Source: Pontibacter sp. G13 (GTDB taxonomy: Bacteria > Bacteroidota > Bacteroidia > J057). Taken from it: 64,000 nt of DNA. The stretch covers positions 6,882,001 through 6,946,000 of the forward strand of contig NZ_CP134696.1 in assembly GCF_031851795.1 (NCBI RefSeq), in the 5' to 3' direction. How positions within the stretch are numbered: the stretch's first letter is position 1; every line of letters starts with the position of its first letter. Under the pieces are notes generated by a model. That model was given only the letters and a program-made list of their open reading frames with translations, made no database searches and was not told the origin of the DNA. Below are positions 51,438 to 59,599 of the stretch, piece after piece. The translations under genes were made by a program, and so were the position numbers.

Positions 51438-51473
51438 TGCCTTGTCGAAATAAACCTTTATTTTGGCAAGGCA
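51438..51473. other. 36-bp near-perfect palindrome
   Basis: TGCCTTGTCGAAATAAA-CC-TTTATTTTGGCAAGGCA; 15 of 17 arm positions pair. It is 67 bp after the TonB receptor stop and 18 bp before the next start, followed by CTTTTCC. It could be a terminator of the receptor transcript or a protein-binding site. Confidence 0.6.
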
Positions 51474-51491
51474 CTTTTCCATAATGAATTC

Positions 51492-52109
51492 ATGATGTTC
51501 CATTCCTTTTTGCTTTCAATGTTGCTCGTGGTGGGATTTTCTGTCACCCATCCCTTGCCTGAGGTGACTGCAGAGTTAGCCACACGGGATACGATCGGAT
51601 CGGATGATGAGGAGCAGTGTTTCGGGTGTGGCGATTGCAGTATTTACTGTTTCATCGAAGACAAAATCACCTTTTCCGCATCGAGCTCCCTCAAAGATCA
51701 AGGTTCCAATTCCTACCATCCGAACCGCGTCAATGACTATAATTTGCAGTCGGCATGGGTTGAAGGTGCAGAAGGCTACGGAGTAGGGGAGTGGCTCCAG
51801 CTAGATCTCTCAAGTACTCGCAGTGAGGCCCAAATCAACGGGTTTTATCTTTTCAATGGCTACCGAAAAAGCTTTGCCCATTGGACCCGAAACTCCCGCG
51901 TCAAGACCTTCAAGCTGATCCTCAATGGCGAAGACTGGATGATCTTGCATCTCCACAATTCCGTCAAATTCCAATCCGTCAAATTTGACCCGATTCCCCT
52001 CGCAGACTTCAAGACCCTCCGCTTCGAAATTCTCGATACCTACCCCGGCACCCATTACGACGACGTAGCCATTTCCGAAATCAAATTGAAGGGAATTCAC
52101 CATCATTGA
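51492..52109 (+). CDS. Secreted discoidin/NADase-type glycan-binding-like protein
   Basis: 205 residues from the ATG at 51492, with a signal peptide. A Cys-rich segment (QCFGCGDCSIYCF) precedes a domain, FSASSSLKDQGSNSYHP, NDYNLQSAWVEGAEGYG, EWLQLDL, INGFYLFNGYRKS, that has the order of discoidin-like / NADase-type carbohydrate-binding domains. Probably on the cell surface. The four Cys could be disulfide-bonded. Followed by the tandem paralogues. Confidence 0.65.
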   Translation: MMFHSFLLSMLLVVGFSVTHPLPEVTAELATRDTIGSDDEEQCFGCGDCSIYCFIEDKITFSASSSLKDQGSNSYHPNRVNDYNLQSAWVEGAEGYGVGEWLQLDLSSTRSEAQINGFYLFNGYRKSFAHWTRNSRVKTFKLILNGEDWMILHLHNSVKFQSVKFDPIPLADFKTLRFEILDTYPGTHYDDVAISEIKLKGIHHH

Positions 52110-52127
52110 TTATCTAGGCTCAAGAAC

Positions 52128-53639
52128 ATGAAAGCACCTTTTTTCTTTTGGCTCACGATGATGTGGGCGGTAGGCCCCAACCTGTCTGGATTGGCTCAAA
52201 CCATCCCTTCGAACCGTCTGGAATCCATCAGGCAGAATTTGGAAACAGGAGACCCCCAAGAGTGGAAATTCGTTCATTCCCACAAGGCTAGACGACTGCT
52301 GGAAACTACCAGAAGTCCATGTTTGGGGAATGGAGGAGAAATTCGGGTAAGAGGAAATTACCTCGTAAAAGACTTGATCGAGCAATGGTCTACCTTCGAT
52401 CTTGAATTTGCCCCACGTTTGTATAATTCTTCCCTCAAGGAAAAGCGTGCATTCTTCGCAGAATATGCCACCAAGATTCAGTTCGATTCTGCGCTTCAAT
52501 TATATCACATTCAAGACTTCGAAGACTGGGCCATTGAGGTGGAGTGGCAGCAGCTGACCGCTTACGAAATAGCTGTCAGGGAGCAAGAATCCAAGTTGTT
52601 TCTCGCTAGACTATCCCAGACGCATCCCGCATGGGTTCAGATGGTGGAAGATCATGACCCAATGATATTGGCGTTGATTGCAGAAAAGGCCTGTCTAGAT
52701 CGTCAAGGAATTTACAATCACACTGCAGCCAGTAATATTTCCACTCATTGGTCTCCCTTTCAAGATGGCTTGACCTTGCCTGCATCAGCTTTTGTGTTGC
52801 TTGAAGGCCTCACACATATTCGAATGCAGACCTGGGGAAGGATGCCGTTTGAGGATTCATTGGTCTGGAACATAAACCCTTCCCATGATCATAATCACCA
52901 AGAGGTGATTACAGCCATGATATTCTTCCGACAAAATGCCCATCATTTTGTGTGGAATGACTCCTTGCAGATCTTCGAATGGGATGAATTGGACGTGAAG
53001 CCCAATACTCCCGTCCGAGAGCTCACTTCTCAAATGAACGCCTATCAATCAGAAGACCCTTTTTCCCAGAAGGATCATACACCAATCTTGATTCCTGCCT
53101 TGAGGGCCATTGCACAAGTGGATATTGATTCACTGGCGCCTATCTTGGATGAATATGACAACATGGTACGCAGTTACCGCCGAAAAGGGGAGAAAGTCAT
53201 GAAACTGGTCCATTGGGGCAATGATCTACGCAATGCCGGATTCATCTTCTCGGAACAAACGCTCTCGCACCCTGCTTTGATCGAGCTGCAAACCCATCCC
53301 AAATCTTATATCCCTAAAGAGGTCGTGGCGGAAATCCCCAGGATGAGTTGGGAAGAAATCCAGATAATGTCTCTGGAAGGATGGTTGAGGCGATTTGATT
53401 CTTGGCAGAAAGAACCCTTCGAGGAGGAGCTGGACGCGTGGTACTGGAATTACCTGTGGGAATCGTGCACAGCGGCGATCGAATTTGAAACTCCTCATCG
53501 TCCCATTCGAGGAGGGCACAGATACCCGGTCGAGCTGATGCCCCACCAGCCCCGGATCGTTCATTCGGAGTATAAATGGCTGATTCCGCCGCCATATCTG
53601 CCGATTGCGCAATTGGGCGTTTTCAATTATGAATTGTAG
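52128..53639 (+). CDS. Secreted hypothetical protein, paralogue A
   Basis: 503 residues. Signal peptide (FFFWLTMMWAVGPNLSGLAQ). No family recognised. Shared blocks with the next gene include STHWSPFQDG/SEEWSPYDEN, LEGLTHIRMQTWG/IEALTHLRMQTWG, FFRQNAHHFVWNDSLQIFEW and a nearly identical last ~137 residues. The HAHH-like HHFVW and Trp-rich composition suggest an exported enzyme or binding protein, but no catalytic motif is certain. The genes are 28 bp apart and likely one transcript. Confidence 0.7.
   Translation: MKAPFFFWLTMMWAVGPNLSGLAQTIPSNRLESIRQNLETGDPQEWKFVHSHKARRLLETTRSPCLGNGGEIRVRGNYLVKDLIEQWSTFDLEFAPRLYNSSLKEKRAFFAEYATKIQFDSALQLYHIQDFEDWAIEVEWQQLTAYEIAVREQESKLFLARLSQTHPAWVQMVEDHDPMILALIAEKACLDRQGIYNHTAASNISTHWSPFQDGLTLPASAFVLLEGLTHIRMQTWGRMPFEDSLVWNINPSHDHNHQEVITAMIFFRQNAHHFVWNDSLQIFEWDELDVKPNTPVRELTSQMNAYQSEDPFSQKDHTPILIPALRAIAQVDIDSLAPILDEYDNMVRSYRRKGEKVMKLVHWGNDLRNAGFIFSEQTLSHPALIELQTHPKSYIPKEVVAEIPRMSWEEIQIMSLEGWLRRFDSWQKEPFEEELDAWYWNYLWESCTAAIEFETPHRPIRGGHRYPVELMPHQPRIVHSEYKWLIPPPYLPIAQLGVFNYEL
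53214..53624 (+). repeat. 411-bp direct repeat, copy A
   Basis: The 3' part of paralogue A matches 54742-55152 at 403 of 411 positions, with no gaps (offset 1528). The boundary is sharp on the left; outside it the two genes are only moderately similar. Confidence 0.92.
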
Positions 53640-53667
53640 GAATGATAGATGAACAAACTTCAACCCA

Positions 53668-55155
53668 ATGAACATCCAATTTGGGATTCAATTAGTGGCT
53701 ATTGTTCTCTTCGGACAAGTCGCCTTTGTATCGGCACAGAATCAAAAAAACTTCGAGGCAATTAATTCGGTGAATTTCTCACTTTCCAAAGGTCATTCTG
53801 AATCTTGGAAAGTCTTTAATTCCCCTACGGCCAATCGCCTATCTAAAATTCAAGCTGAGTCCGTAAGGCCAATTGTATTGTCGGGCGATGGCCTATTTAC
53901 TTCCATGATCACCTATTGGACCACCTTTGATTTGGAGCAGGAAATGGGTTTCCAGAGGTTGACTTCTGGAGAGCAACGGACATTTCTCGATGGGAATCAC
54001 CATCGCATCCAGTATGATTCTTGTCTGCATCTGTACCATTGGAAGCCATGGGAGGATTGGAATCTTGAAATTGAATGGCAGGAATTGACTGAATATGAGG
54101 TGGCTGCCAGAGAGTCGGAATTGAAACATGCTTTGCGTCTATATTCAGGTAGAGATAGGGAGATAGATGCCATGATTCAAAGGCATGACCCAATGATATT
54201 GGCTCGAGTAGCAGAACGTGCCTGTTTACTTCGTCATGGTCATACCTGGAATACAATTGGTATTTCGGAGGAATGGAGTCCTTATGACGAGAATTCCCCG
54301 TTGTACACATCCTGTTTTGTCTTCATTGAGGCCCTTACCCACCTTCGCATGCAGACTTGGGGACTGGAATATCCTACAGACTCAACGGTTTGGAGCTTGA
54401 ATCCATCCCACTTCTACAATCGGCAAGAGATTCTGACGGCGATGATATTTTTCCGGAGAAATGCCCATCACTTTGTCTGGAACGATTCCTTGGAAATTTT
54501 CGAGTGGGATGAGCTCCCCGTTAAGCCTAGTTCACCTGTTCGGTCATCGATCTCCCAGCTTTATGATTATCAAAATTTGGATGACCCTTTTGAAGGGTTG
54601 AATGATGAACATGTCTCATTTCCGGGCTTGAGGAATGTCAGTCAAATGCCAATGGATGTTGCCTTGCCGATTGCTCAGGAATATGAACAAATGAAAATGA
54701 GCAGGGGTAATCTTCCTTCGAAACTTGAGCCATTTCTTCAATGGGGCAATGATCTACGCAATGCCGGATTCATCTTCTCGGAACAAACGCTCTCGCACCC
54801 TGCTTTGATCGAGCTGCAAACCCATCCCAAATCCTATATTCCCCAAGAGGTCGTGGCGGAAATCCCCGGGATGAGTTGGGAAGAAATCCAGATAATGTCT
54901 CTGGAAGGATGGTTGAGGCGATTTGATTCTTGGCAGAAAGAACCCTTCGAGGAGGAGCTGGACGCGTGGTACTGGAATTACCTGTGGGAATCGTGCGCAG
55001 CGGCGATCGAATTTGAAACTCCTCATCGTCCCATTCGAGGAGGGCACAGATACCCGGTCGAGCTGATGCCCCACCAGCCCCGGATCGTTCATTCGGGGTA
55101 TAAATGGCTGATTCCGCCACCATATCTGCCGATTGCGCAATTGGGCGTTTTCTAG
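53668..55155 (+). CDS. Secreted hypothetical protein, paralogue B
   Basis: 495 residues. Signal peptide (LVAIVLFGQVAFVSAQ). Similar over its whole length to the previous gene, with the upstream ~350 residues clearly diverged and the last ~137 residues nearly identical (repeat 54742-55152). It ends at a TAG three codons earlier relative to A, which has an extra NYEL. Probably an exported protein of the same unknown function. Confidence 0.7.
   Translation: MNIQFGIQLVAIVLFGQVAFVSAQNQKNFEAINSVNFSLSKGHSESWKVFNSPTANRLSKIQAESVRPIVLSGDGLFTSMITYWTTFDLEQEMGFQRLTSGEQRTFLDGNHHRIQYDSCLHLYHWKPWEDWNLEIEWQELTEYEVAARESELKHALRLYSGRDREIDAMIQRHDPMILARVAERACLLRHGHTWNTIGISEEWSPYDENSPLYTSCFVFIEALTHLRMQTWGLEYPTDSTVWSLNPSHFYNRQEILTAMIFFRRNAHHFVWNDSLEIFEWDELPVKPSSPVRSSISQLYDYQNLDDPFEGLNDEHVSFPGLRNVSQMPMDVALPIAQEYEQMKMSRGNLPSKLEPFLQWGNDLRNAGFIFSEQTLSHPALIELQTHPKSYIPQEVVAEIPGMSWEEIQIMSLEGWLRRFDSWQKEPFEEELDAWYWNYLWESCAAAIEFETPHRPIRGGHRYPVELMPHQPRIVHSGYKWLIPPPYLPIAQLGVF
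54742..55152 (+). repeat. 411-bp direct repeat, copy B
   Basis: See copy A. The eight differences include synonymous and conservative ones and fall into a cluster of five near position 54830-54870. Homogenisation by gene conversion fits better than recent duplication of the entire genes, since the rest has diverged. Confidence 0.92.
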
Positions 55156-55222
55156 CATCGGAAATCATTCATGGAATATTCCGCGATTCCTTGTCTATCA
55201 TGAAAACCCTCCATTCAATCTT

Positions 55223-56005
55223 ATGAAATCCCTCCCTCAACCATTCCTTCTTCTCCTGCTGATCCTCGCGGGAACCATGTCCTTGAAGGCGCAGGATTCG
55301 CCCAAGCTCATCCATGTATTTGTGGCGCTCTGCGACAATCTCAATCAAGGGATTGTGCCTGTTCCAGCCGCTATCGGCAACGGCCAGAAACCCTCGACCA
55401 ATCTCTATTGGGGCGCGGGATATGGCGTAAAAACCTATTTTCACCGCAAGACCTCAGATTGGGTGTATCAAGGGACGTTGCCAAGTGGCCATCCGGATAT
55501 CTTGGAGCGAATCTGGTTCAAGCACCGCGATCAGGACGTGTGGATGGTGGCAGATGCCTATGACGGTGCGGCCATTCAAACCTGTATCACGGATTTTCTG
55601 CTGGCTGCAAACGGGCAGGATTCTATGGCTTTTGATGACGGGAATCTCGAATCGGTTTGTGGGAAGCTCCCTGATCTCGTCGCTTATGTCGGGCACGATG
55701 GGCTGATGGAGTTTTCGGTGGACCCGACCTATCAGAAACCAGATGGTCCCAAGCCCGAATCCATCATGTTTGCATGCTTTAGCCAATCATTTTTCAAGCC
55801 TGAGATCGAATTGACTGGTTCCCAGCCGTTGGTTTGGACGACGAACCTGATGGCTCCGGAGGCCTATATTTTGCATGCGGCAATTGGGGCCTGGCTGCGC
55901 GGGGAACCAGCTGATGCGGTGGTGGAAGCTACTGCCCAAGCCTACCACAAATACCAGAAATGCGGGATCAGAGGCGCTCGCAATTTATTTGTTTCTGGAT
56001 GGTGA
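55223..56005 (+). CDS. Secreted hypothetical protein
   Basis: 260 residues from the ATG at 55223, with a signal peptide (FLLLLLILAGTMSLKAQ). The mature start LIHVFVALCDNLNQGIVPV and the YVGHDGLMEFSVDP and FACFSQSFF blocks suggest a folded domain, perhaps of the caspase-like or peptidase C13-type appearance (a Gly-His-Asp-Gly with a later Ala-Cys-Phe-Ser), but this is only a visual similarity; confidence in any catalytic role is low. Located after the tandem paralogues. Confidence 0.6.
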   Translation: MKSLPQPFLLLLLILAGTMSLKAQDSPKLIHVFVALCDNLNQGIVPVPAAIGNGQKPSTNLYWGAGYGVKTYFHRKTSDWVYQGTLPSGHPDILERIWFKHRDQDVWMVADAYDGAAIQTCITDFLLAANGQDSMAFDDGNLESVCGKLPDLVAYVGHDGLMEFSVDPTYQKPDGPKPESIMFACFSQSFFKPEIELTGSQPLVWTTNLMAPEAYILHAAIGAWLRGEPADAVVEATAQAYHKYQKCGIRGARNLFVSGW

Positions 56006-56345
56006 GGGCTTCAGAGAATGTTTTGGGCACCTGCCGCGGACTCTAAAGCCGCTCGGTCGGCGGTTCTTTGGTTTTTCCCTAGCCTCTGAAATACCGGGAC
56101 TCGATGATTTGCTAGACAGTCATGCTTGCCGCTATCGAATACTTCTGCAGGCGCATTGCTCCGCTTTTTACACCCAAACAATTACGGCCATCCCCTTCTT
56201 TTTCTTGCGATTGCCCCATCTTTCGGGGGATCTGAAATTCCGTGATTCTACGCATTGACTCAATTTGAGCAAGTAGTGATATTGACTTCCGTAATGGCTC
56301 GCTTCACTCAGCAGCCGATTCCTCCATCATTCAACGCTCAATAAC
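56006..56345. other. Intergenic region, no gene seen
   Basis: 340 bp. A short inverted repeat, GCCGC near 56048 with GCGGT, is the only structure noticed. The reading frames here are continuations of other frames without family features. No match to the dispersed elements. Confidence 0.4.
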
Positions 56346-57188
56346 ATGCCTACTCCGACCAGTAACCGTGTGGTTGTGTACTTGCAGGACCAATCTCAAA
56401 ATGGCCTGCTTCCCCAATGCTACCAGAATCTGACAGCCATCAACCTTTCTTCCTTCCACTTTGGATTTGATGGGCCGACTCCATACATCCATCTCAACAA
56501 CAATGTGCCTTCTGATCCCATGTTTCACACCCTGTGGACGAATATGGCCAGCGCACAGCAAAACGGTGTGCTCCTATTTGCGATGCTCGGCGGAGCGGGA
56601 GGCGCATACACCGAATTATTTCAGAATTATTCCACCTTTTATCCGATCCTGAAGCAAATGCTCATCACGTACCGATTCGATGGTGTGGATCTGGACATCG
56701 AGGAATTCGTCTCTCCGGCCGACCTACAGATGCTGATCTCGGATCTTCGCAGGGATTTCCCGAGCAACTTCTACATCACGGCGGCTCCGGTTGCCATGGC
56801 GCTGAAAACAGGAAGTGATCCGCTTGCAGGTGGTCTGAATTGGTCGCATTTCAAGCAAAACATCGACTGGTTCAATGTACAATTCTACAGCGGGTATGGC
56901 TCTCTTTCCTCGACCAGCGATTTCAATGAAATTGTGGCGCAAGGCTACCCTGCCAACCAGATTTTGGGAGGTGCATTGACCAATCCATCCAATGGAGGGG
57001 GCTATGTGAACATCTCCCAAGTCATGTATACCCTTCAGGCCTTGGAGACGCAATATGGAAGTATTGGCGGTGCGATGGGCTGGGAATTCTTCAACGCCAA
57101 CAATAGCGGAGAGCAGCAAGATCCCGTCGGATGGGCTCAGGACATGGCTACCGCTGTCCGAAAGAACCCCTCTTCCAGTCCGGCATAA
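56346..57188 (+). CDS. Glycoside hydrolase family 18 protein (chitinase/ENGase-like)
   Basis: 280 residues. The GH18 signature is complete: FDGVDLDIEEF with D112, D115, D117 and the acid E119 (DxxDxDxE). LLFAMLGGAGG carries the SxGG-like strand, FNVQFYSGYG the substrate-stabilising Tyr strand (QFY), and MGWEFFNAN the last Trp strand. No signal peptide is seen, unusual for an enzyme acting on external chitin, though it could leave by another route or act on internal substrates. Closed by a terminator. Confidence 0.88.
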   Translation: MPTPTSNRVVVYLQDQSQNGLLPQCYQNLTAINLSSFHFGFDGPTPYIHLNNNVPSDPMFHTLWTNMASAQQNGVLLFAMLGGAGGAYTELFQNYSTFYPILKQMLITYRFDGVDLDIEEFVSPADLQMLISDLRRDFPSNFYITAAPVAMALKTGSDPLAGGLNWSHFKQNIDWFNVQFYSGYGSLSSTSDFNEIVAQGYPANQILGGALTNPSNGGGYVNISQVMYTLQALETQYGSIGGAMGWEFFNANNSGEQQDPVGWAQDMATAVRKNPSSSPA

Positions 57189-57210
57189 GCAAACGTTACA
57201 AGTATGCTCG

Positions 57211-57241
57211 GCCCAGCTTCTTCGTGGAGGCTGGGCTTTTT
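57211..57241 (+). terminator. Terminator after the GH18 gene
   Basis: GCCCAGC (57211-57217) pairs with GCTGGGC (57230-57236), 12-nt loop, TTTTT tail. Confidence 0.85.
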
Positions 57242-57309
57242 GTGTTGAATCAGGCAGGCTGAATGCTTAGAATATTCGATCTTGAGAGTCGATTCTTAAC
57301 TCCTGATGC

Positions 57310-57768
57310 ATGATTGCGTTCACTCCTGAAATCCTCCATTCCTTTGACAAAAGTGTCTTATGCTGGCTGGCCACTGCTTCCGCTGACGGGCAACCCAATG
57401 TTTCACCCAAGGAGATCTTCCTGCCGGATGGAGACCGGCATGTCCTCATCGCCAATATCGCCTCCCCGCAATCCGTCCGGAATATCCGAGAACATCCTTC
57501 GGTGTGCGTGAGCTTCGTCGATATTTGGGTGCAGAAGGGCTATCAACTGAAAGGCGTGGCGGAGATCTTGGATCATCGTCACGCCGACTATGCACGCTGC
57601 AAAGAGAAACTGGAGACGCTGACTGGCGGGAATTTTCCCTTCCACACCCTTACCCGAATCGAGGTGCTAGACATCAGGCCTATCATCGCGCCCCGATATC
57701 GCCTATTTCCAGAGACGACCGAGGCGGAGCAGATCGCTTCTGCCCGGCGAGCCTATGGGGTAGATTAG
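57310..57768 (+). CDS. Pyridoxamine 5'-phosphate oxidase-like flavin protein
   Basis: 152 residues. The split-barrel flavin fold is shown by LCWLATASADGQPNVSPKE (flavin-binding first strands), HVLIANIASPQSVRNIREHPSVCVSFVD and a C-terminal RLFPETTEAEQ. This is the general stress protein 26/PNPOx-like group. It binds FMN, F420 or haem. The start ATG at 57310 is supported by the fold's beginning. A structured element follows. Confidence 0.85.
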   Translation: MIAFTPEILHSFDKSVLCWLATASADGQPNVSPKEIFLPDGDRHVLIANIASPQSVRNIREHPSVCVSFVDIWVQKGYQLKGVAEILDHRHADYARCKEKLETLTGGNFPFHTLTRIEVLDIRPIIAPRYRLFPETTEAEQIASARRAYGVD

Positions 57769-57777
57769 CCTATTTGG

Positions 57778-57964
57778 ATGTGCGGCTGTTTGCGGCGGCG
57801 TGAAGGCTCCGGAGTGGCCGCCCTTAGGCGGAGTCCCCGATCAGGGGGCGGCGATCTATCGCCCTCTGATCGGAGGACCGAGTGCCAACGAGCACGTAGG
57901 AGCCTGACCCAGCGTCGATCCTGTCAAGTAGGAATCAATGATCCTAAACGCTGGGGCACGCCCA
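57778..57964 (+). ncRNA. Dispersed structured element, copy 3 (divergent middle)
   Basis: GGATGTGCGGCTG with GCGGCGGCGT matches the 5' block of copy 1. The middle differs: CCGATCAGGGGGCGGCGAT folds with ATCGCCCTCTGATCGG, and AGGCTCC (57804-57810) with GGAGCCT (57898-57904). The 3' stem CCCAGCG (57908-57914) and CGCTGGG (57949-57955) is as in copy 1, followed by GCACGCCCAA. It lies between two rightward genes. A reading frame running from here into the sulfotransferase is an artefact. Confidence 0.6.
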
Positions 57965-58089
57965 ACCCATCCAGAAAGCTCATATCTGCCCTTATCCCTA
58001 GCGAAACTCTCGATGAAATGCCTATTTTTGCGCCAATAGATGGAATCTCCGAACCACGGACATTCTCAAATTGGCAACTGGCAATATTC

Positions 58090-58734
58090 ATGGACGGAAA
58101 AGTCATCGGTGTAGGATTTCAGAAAACAGGGACTTCCTCCCTGCGGGAAGCACTCAAGATCTTGGGCTATCGGGTGAAGGATACGACCCCCAAAGCCTTG
58201 ATTCCGATTTTGAAGGGAGATTATCCACGTGTCTTGAAGCTGATCGAAGGCTATGATGCGCTAGAGGATACGCCGTGGTATTACATCTATCAGGAGTTGG
58301 ATGCGCATATTCCCGGCTCCAAGTTTATCCTCACGATCCGCGATGAAGCCAGCTGGTACAAAAGCGTAGCAAGACACATCGGCGATCTGCGGGCCGCCCA
58401 TCACGAGTGGATTTATGGGCGCGGCAAGGGGCTTCCCAAGGACGACGAGGCCAATACGCGGCGAGTTTATAGCACGCACAATCGGGAGGTGATCGAGTAT
58501 TTCAAGGATCGTCCGGATGATCTGTTGGTGCTGGATTTCACCCAAGGCGATGGCTGGGAGCAACTTTGCCCGTTTTTGGGGCTTGAAATTCCCGATGTTC
58601 CCTTTCCGCATTACAACAAGACTGCAGGCAAAAAACCTCAAAAACGAGGCCTGCTCAAGCGATTCAAGTTTTTCCGGAAACGCGTCAAAAATGCCACCAA
58701 GATCTGGTACATCGACTGGCGCGGGTACTGGTAG
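58090..58734 (+). CDS. Sulfotransferase family protein
   Basis: 214 residues from the ATG at 58090. The PAPS 5'-phosphosulfate loop is GFQKTGTSSL (8-17) and the 3'-phosphate strand is FILTIRDEASWYKSV. The protein transfers sulfate from PAPS to a hydroxyl or amine group; the acceptor is unknown. The C-terminus (KRFKFFRKRVKNATKIW) is basic. A predicted sulfatase begins 4.3 kb downstream, but the two are not in one operon. Confidence 0.85.
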   Translation: MDGKVIGVGFQKTGTSSLREALKILGYRVKDTTPKALIPILKGDYPRVLKLIEGYDALEDTPWYYIYQELDAHIPGSKFILTIRDEASWYKSVARHIGDLRAAHHEWIYGRGKGLPKDDEANTRRVYSTHNREVIEYFKDRPDDLLVLDFTQGDGWEQLCPFLGLEIPDVPFPHYNKTAGKKPQKRGLLKRFKFFRKRVKNATKIWYIDWRGYW

Positions 58735-58929
58735 GGGCTGATTTTTGGGGCTATGAATTCCAAATATCGGTTTAGGGATTCCTTTGTGAGTGCCTTGGTA
58801 TTCCCGTTGAGAAAGTATTTTGATCTCGGTAGGAACAATTCCGGTACTTTGTGGTTATTGGGTTTTATGAATGATTTTCAGTGTGTGCTGTGAATCGACA
58901 GGAATTGGATCTAACCTCGACATACCTTC

Positions 58930-59595
58930 ATGGATTTTTCCCTCCGGAATATCTGGACTCAGGCAAGTGCCAATAAACTTCGCGTTTCGATTATTGCCAG
59001 TACTGTTTTTCATGTCAGTGGAGCCATAGGGATGGCCACGCCATTTCGGGACTGGTTTCTACAGTTTACCCCCTTGGTGTTGATCCTCTCAACGGCCTTT
59101 TTGGTTTGGAACGCCTCCGAATTGCCTAAGCGACTCATTGTATTGTTTTTCGCTGTATTTGCGATGGGATTTCTGGCAGAGACGATCGGGGTTCAGACGG
59201 GCCTTTTGTTTGGGAATTATCACTACGGCGAGAGTTTTGGTCCCAAGGTTTTTGGGGTTCCGTTGGCCATAGGGATGAACTGGGCAGCGTTGTGCATTGC
59301 ATCTGCATGGGTCATCTCGCAAGTTCGGATCGCCAAGATCTGGCAGATTTTGATCGGCGGCTTCCTCCCCGTCTTCATCGATTTCTTCATGGAGGGACTA
59401 TGTGCAGATTTGGACTTCTGGTACTGGCAAGACGGCATCATCCCTGCTTCCAACTACCTGACTTGGTATGCCTTCAGCGTATTATTCGTGTGGATGTTCC
59501 TACGCGGAATCCGAGGTACCACTCATTCATTCGCCCCCTATTTTCTGGGGATACAGTGGGCATTCTTTGCGGTATTGAATCTGATCATCACCTAA
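58930..59595 (+). CDS. cruF: Carotenoid 1',2'-hydratase, CruF family
   Basis: 221 residues with seven to eight hydrophobic segments. The CruF hallmark is ETIGVQTGLLFGNYHYGESFG, then PLAIGMNWA, and DFFMEGLCADLDFWYW. CruF hydrates the 1',2' double bond of the linear end of gamma-carotene, giving a 1'-hydroxy group. It is followed after 4 bp by lycopene cyclase, so the pair forms one transcript that yields a monocyclic carotenoid such as a saproxanthin/myxol type. Confidence 0.88.
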   Translation: MDFSLRNIWTQASANKLRVSIIASTVFHVSGAIGMATPFRDWFLQFTPLVLILSTAFLVWNASELPKRLIVLFFAVFAMGFLAETIGVQTGLLFGNYHYGESFGPKVFGVPLAIGMNWAALCIASAWVISQVRIAKIWQILIGGFLPVFIDFFMEGLCADLDFWYWQDGIIPASNYLTWYAFSVLFVWMFLRGIRGTTHSFAPYFLGIQWAFFAVLNLIIT

Positions 59596-59599
59596 TCCC

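Noticed and set aside
57778-58089. N-terminal extension of the sulfotransferase
   Set aside because: It would translate the structured element; the PAPS loop lies right after the ATG at 58090, the usual position in the family.
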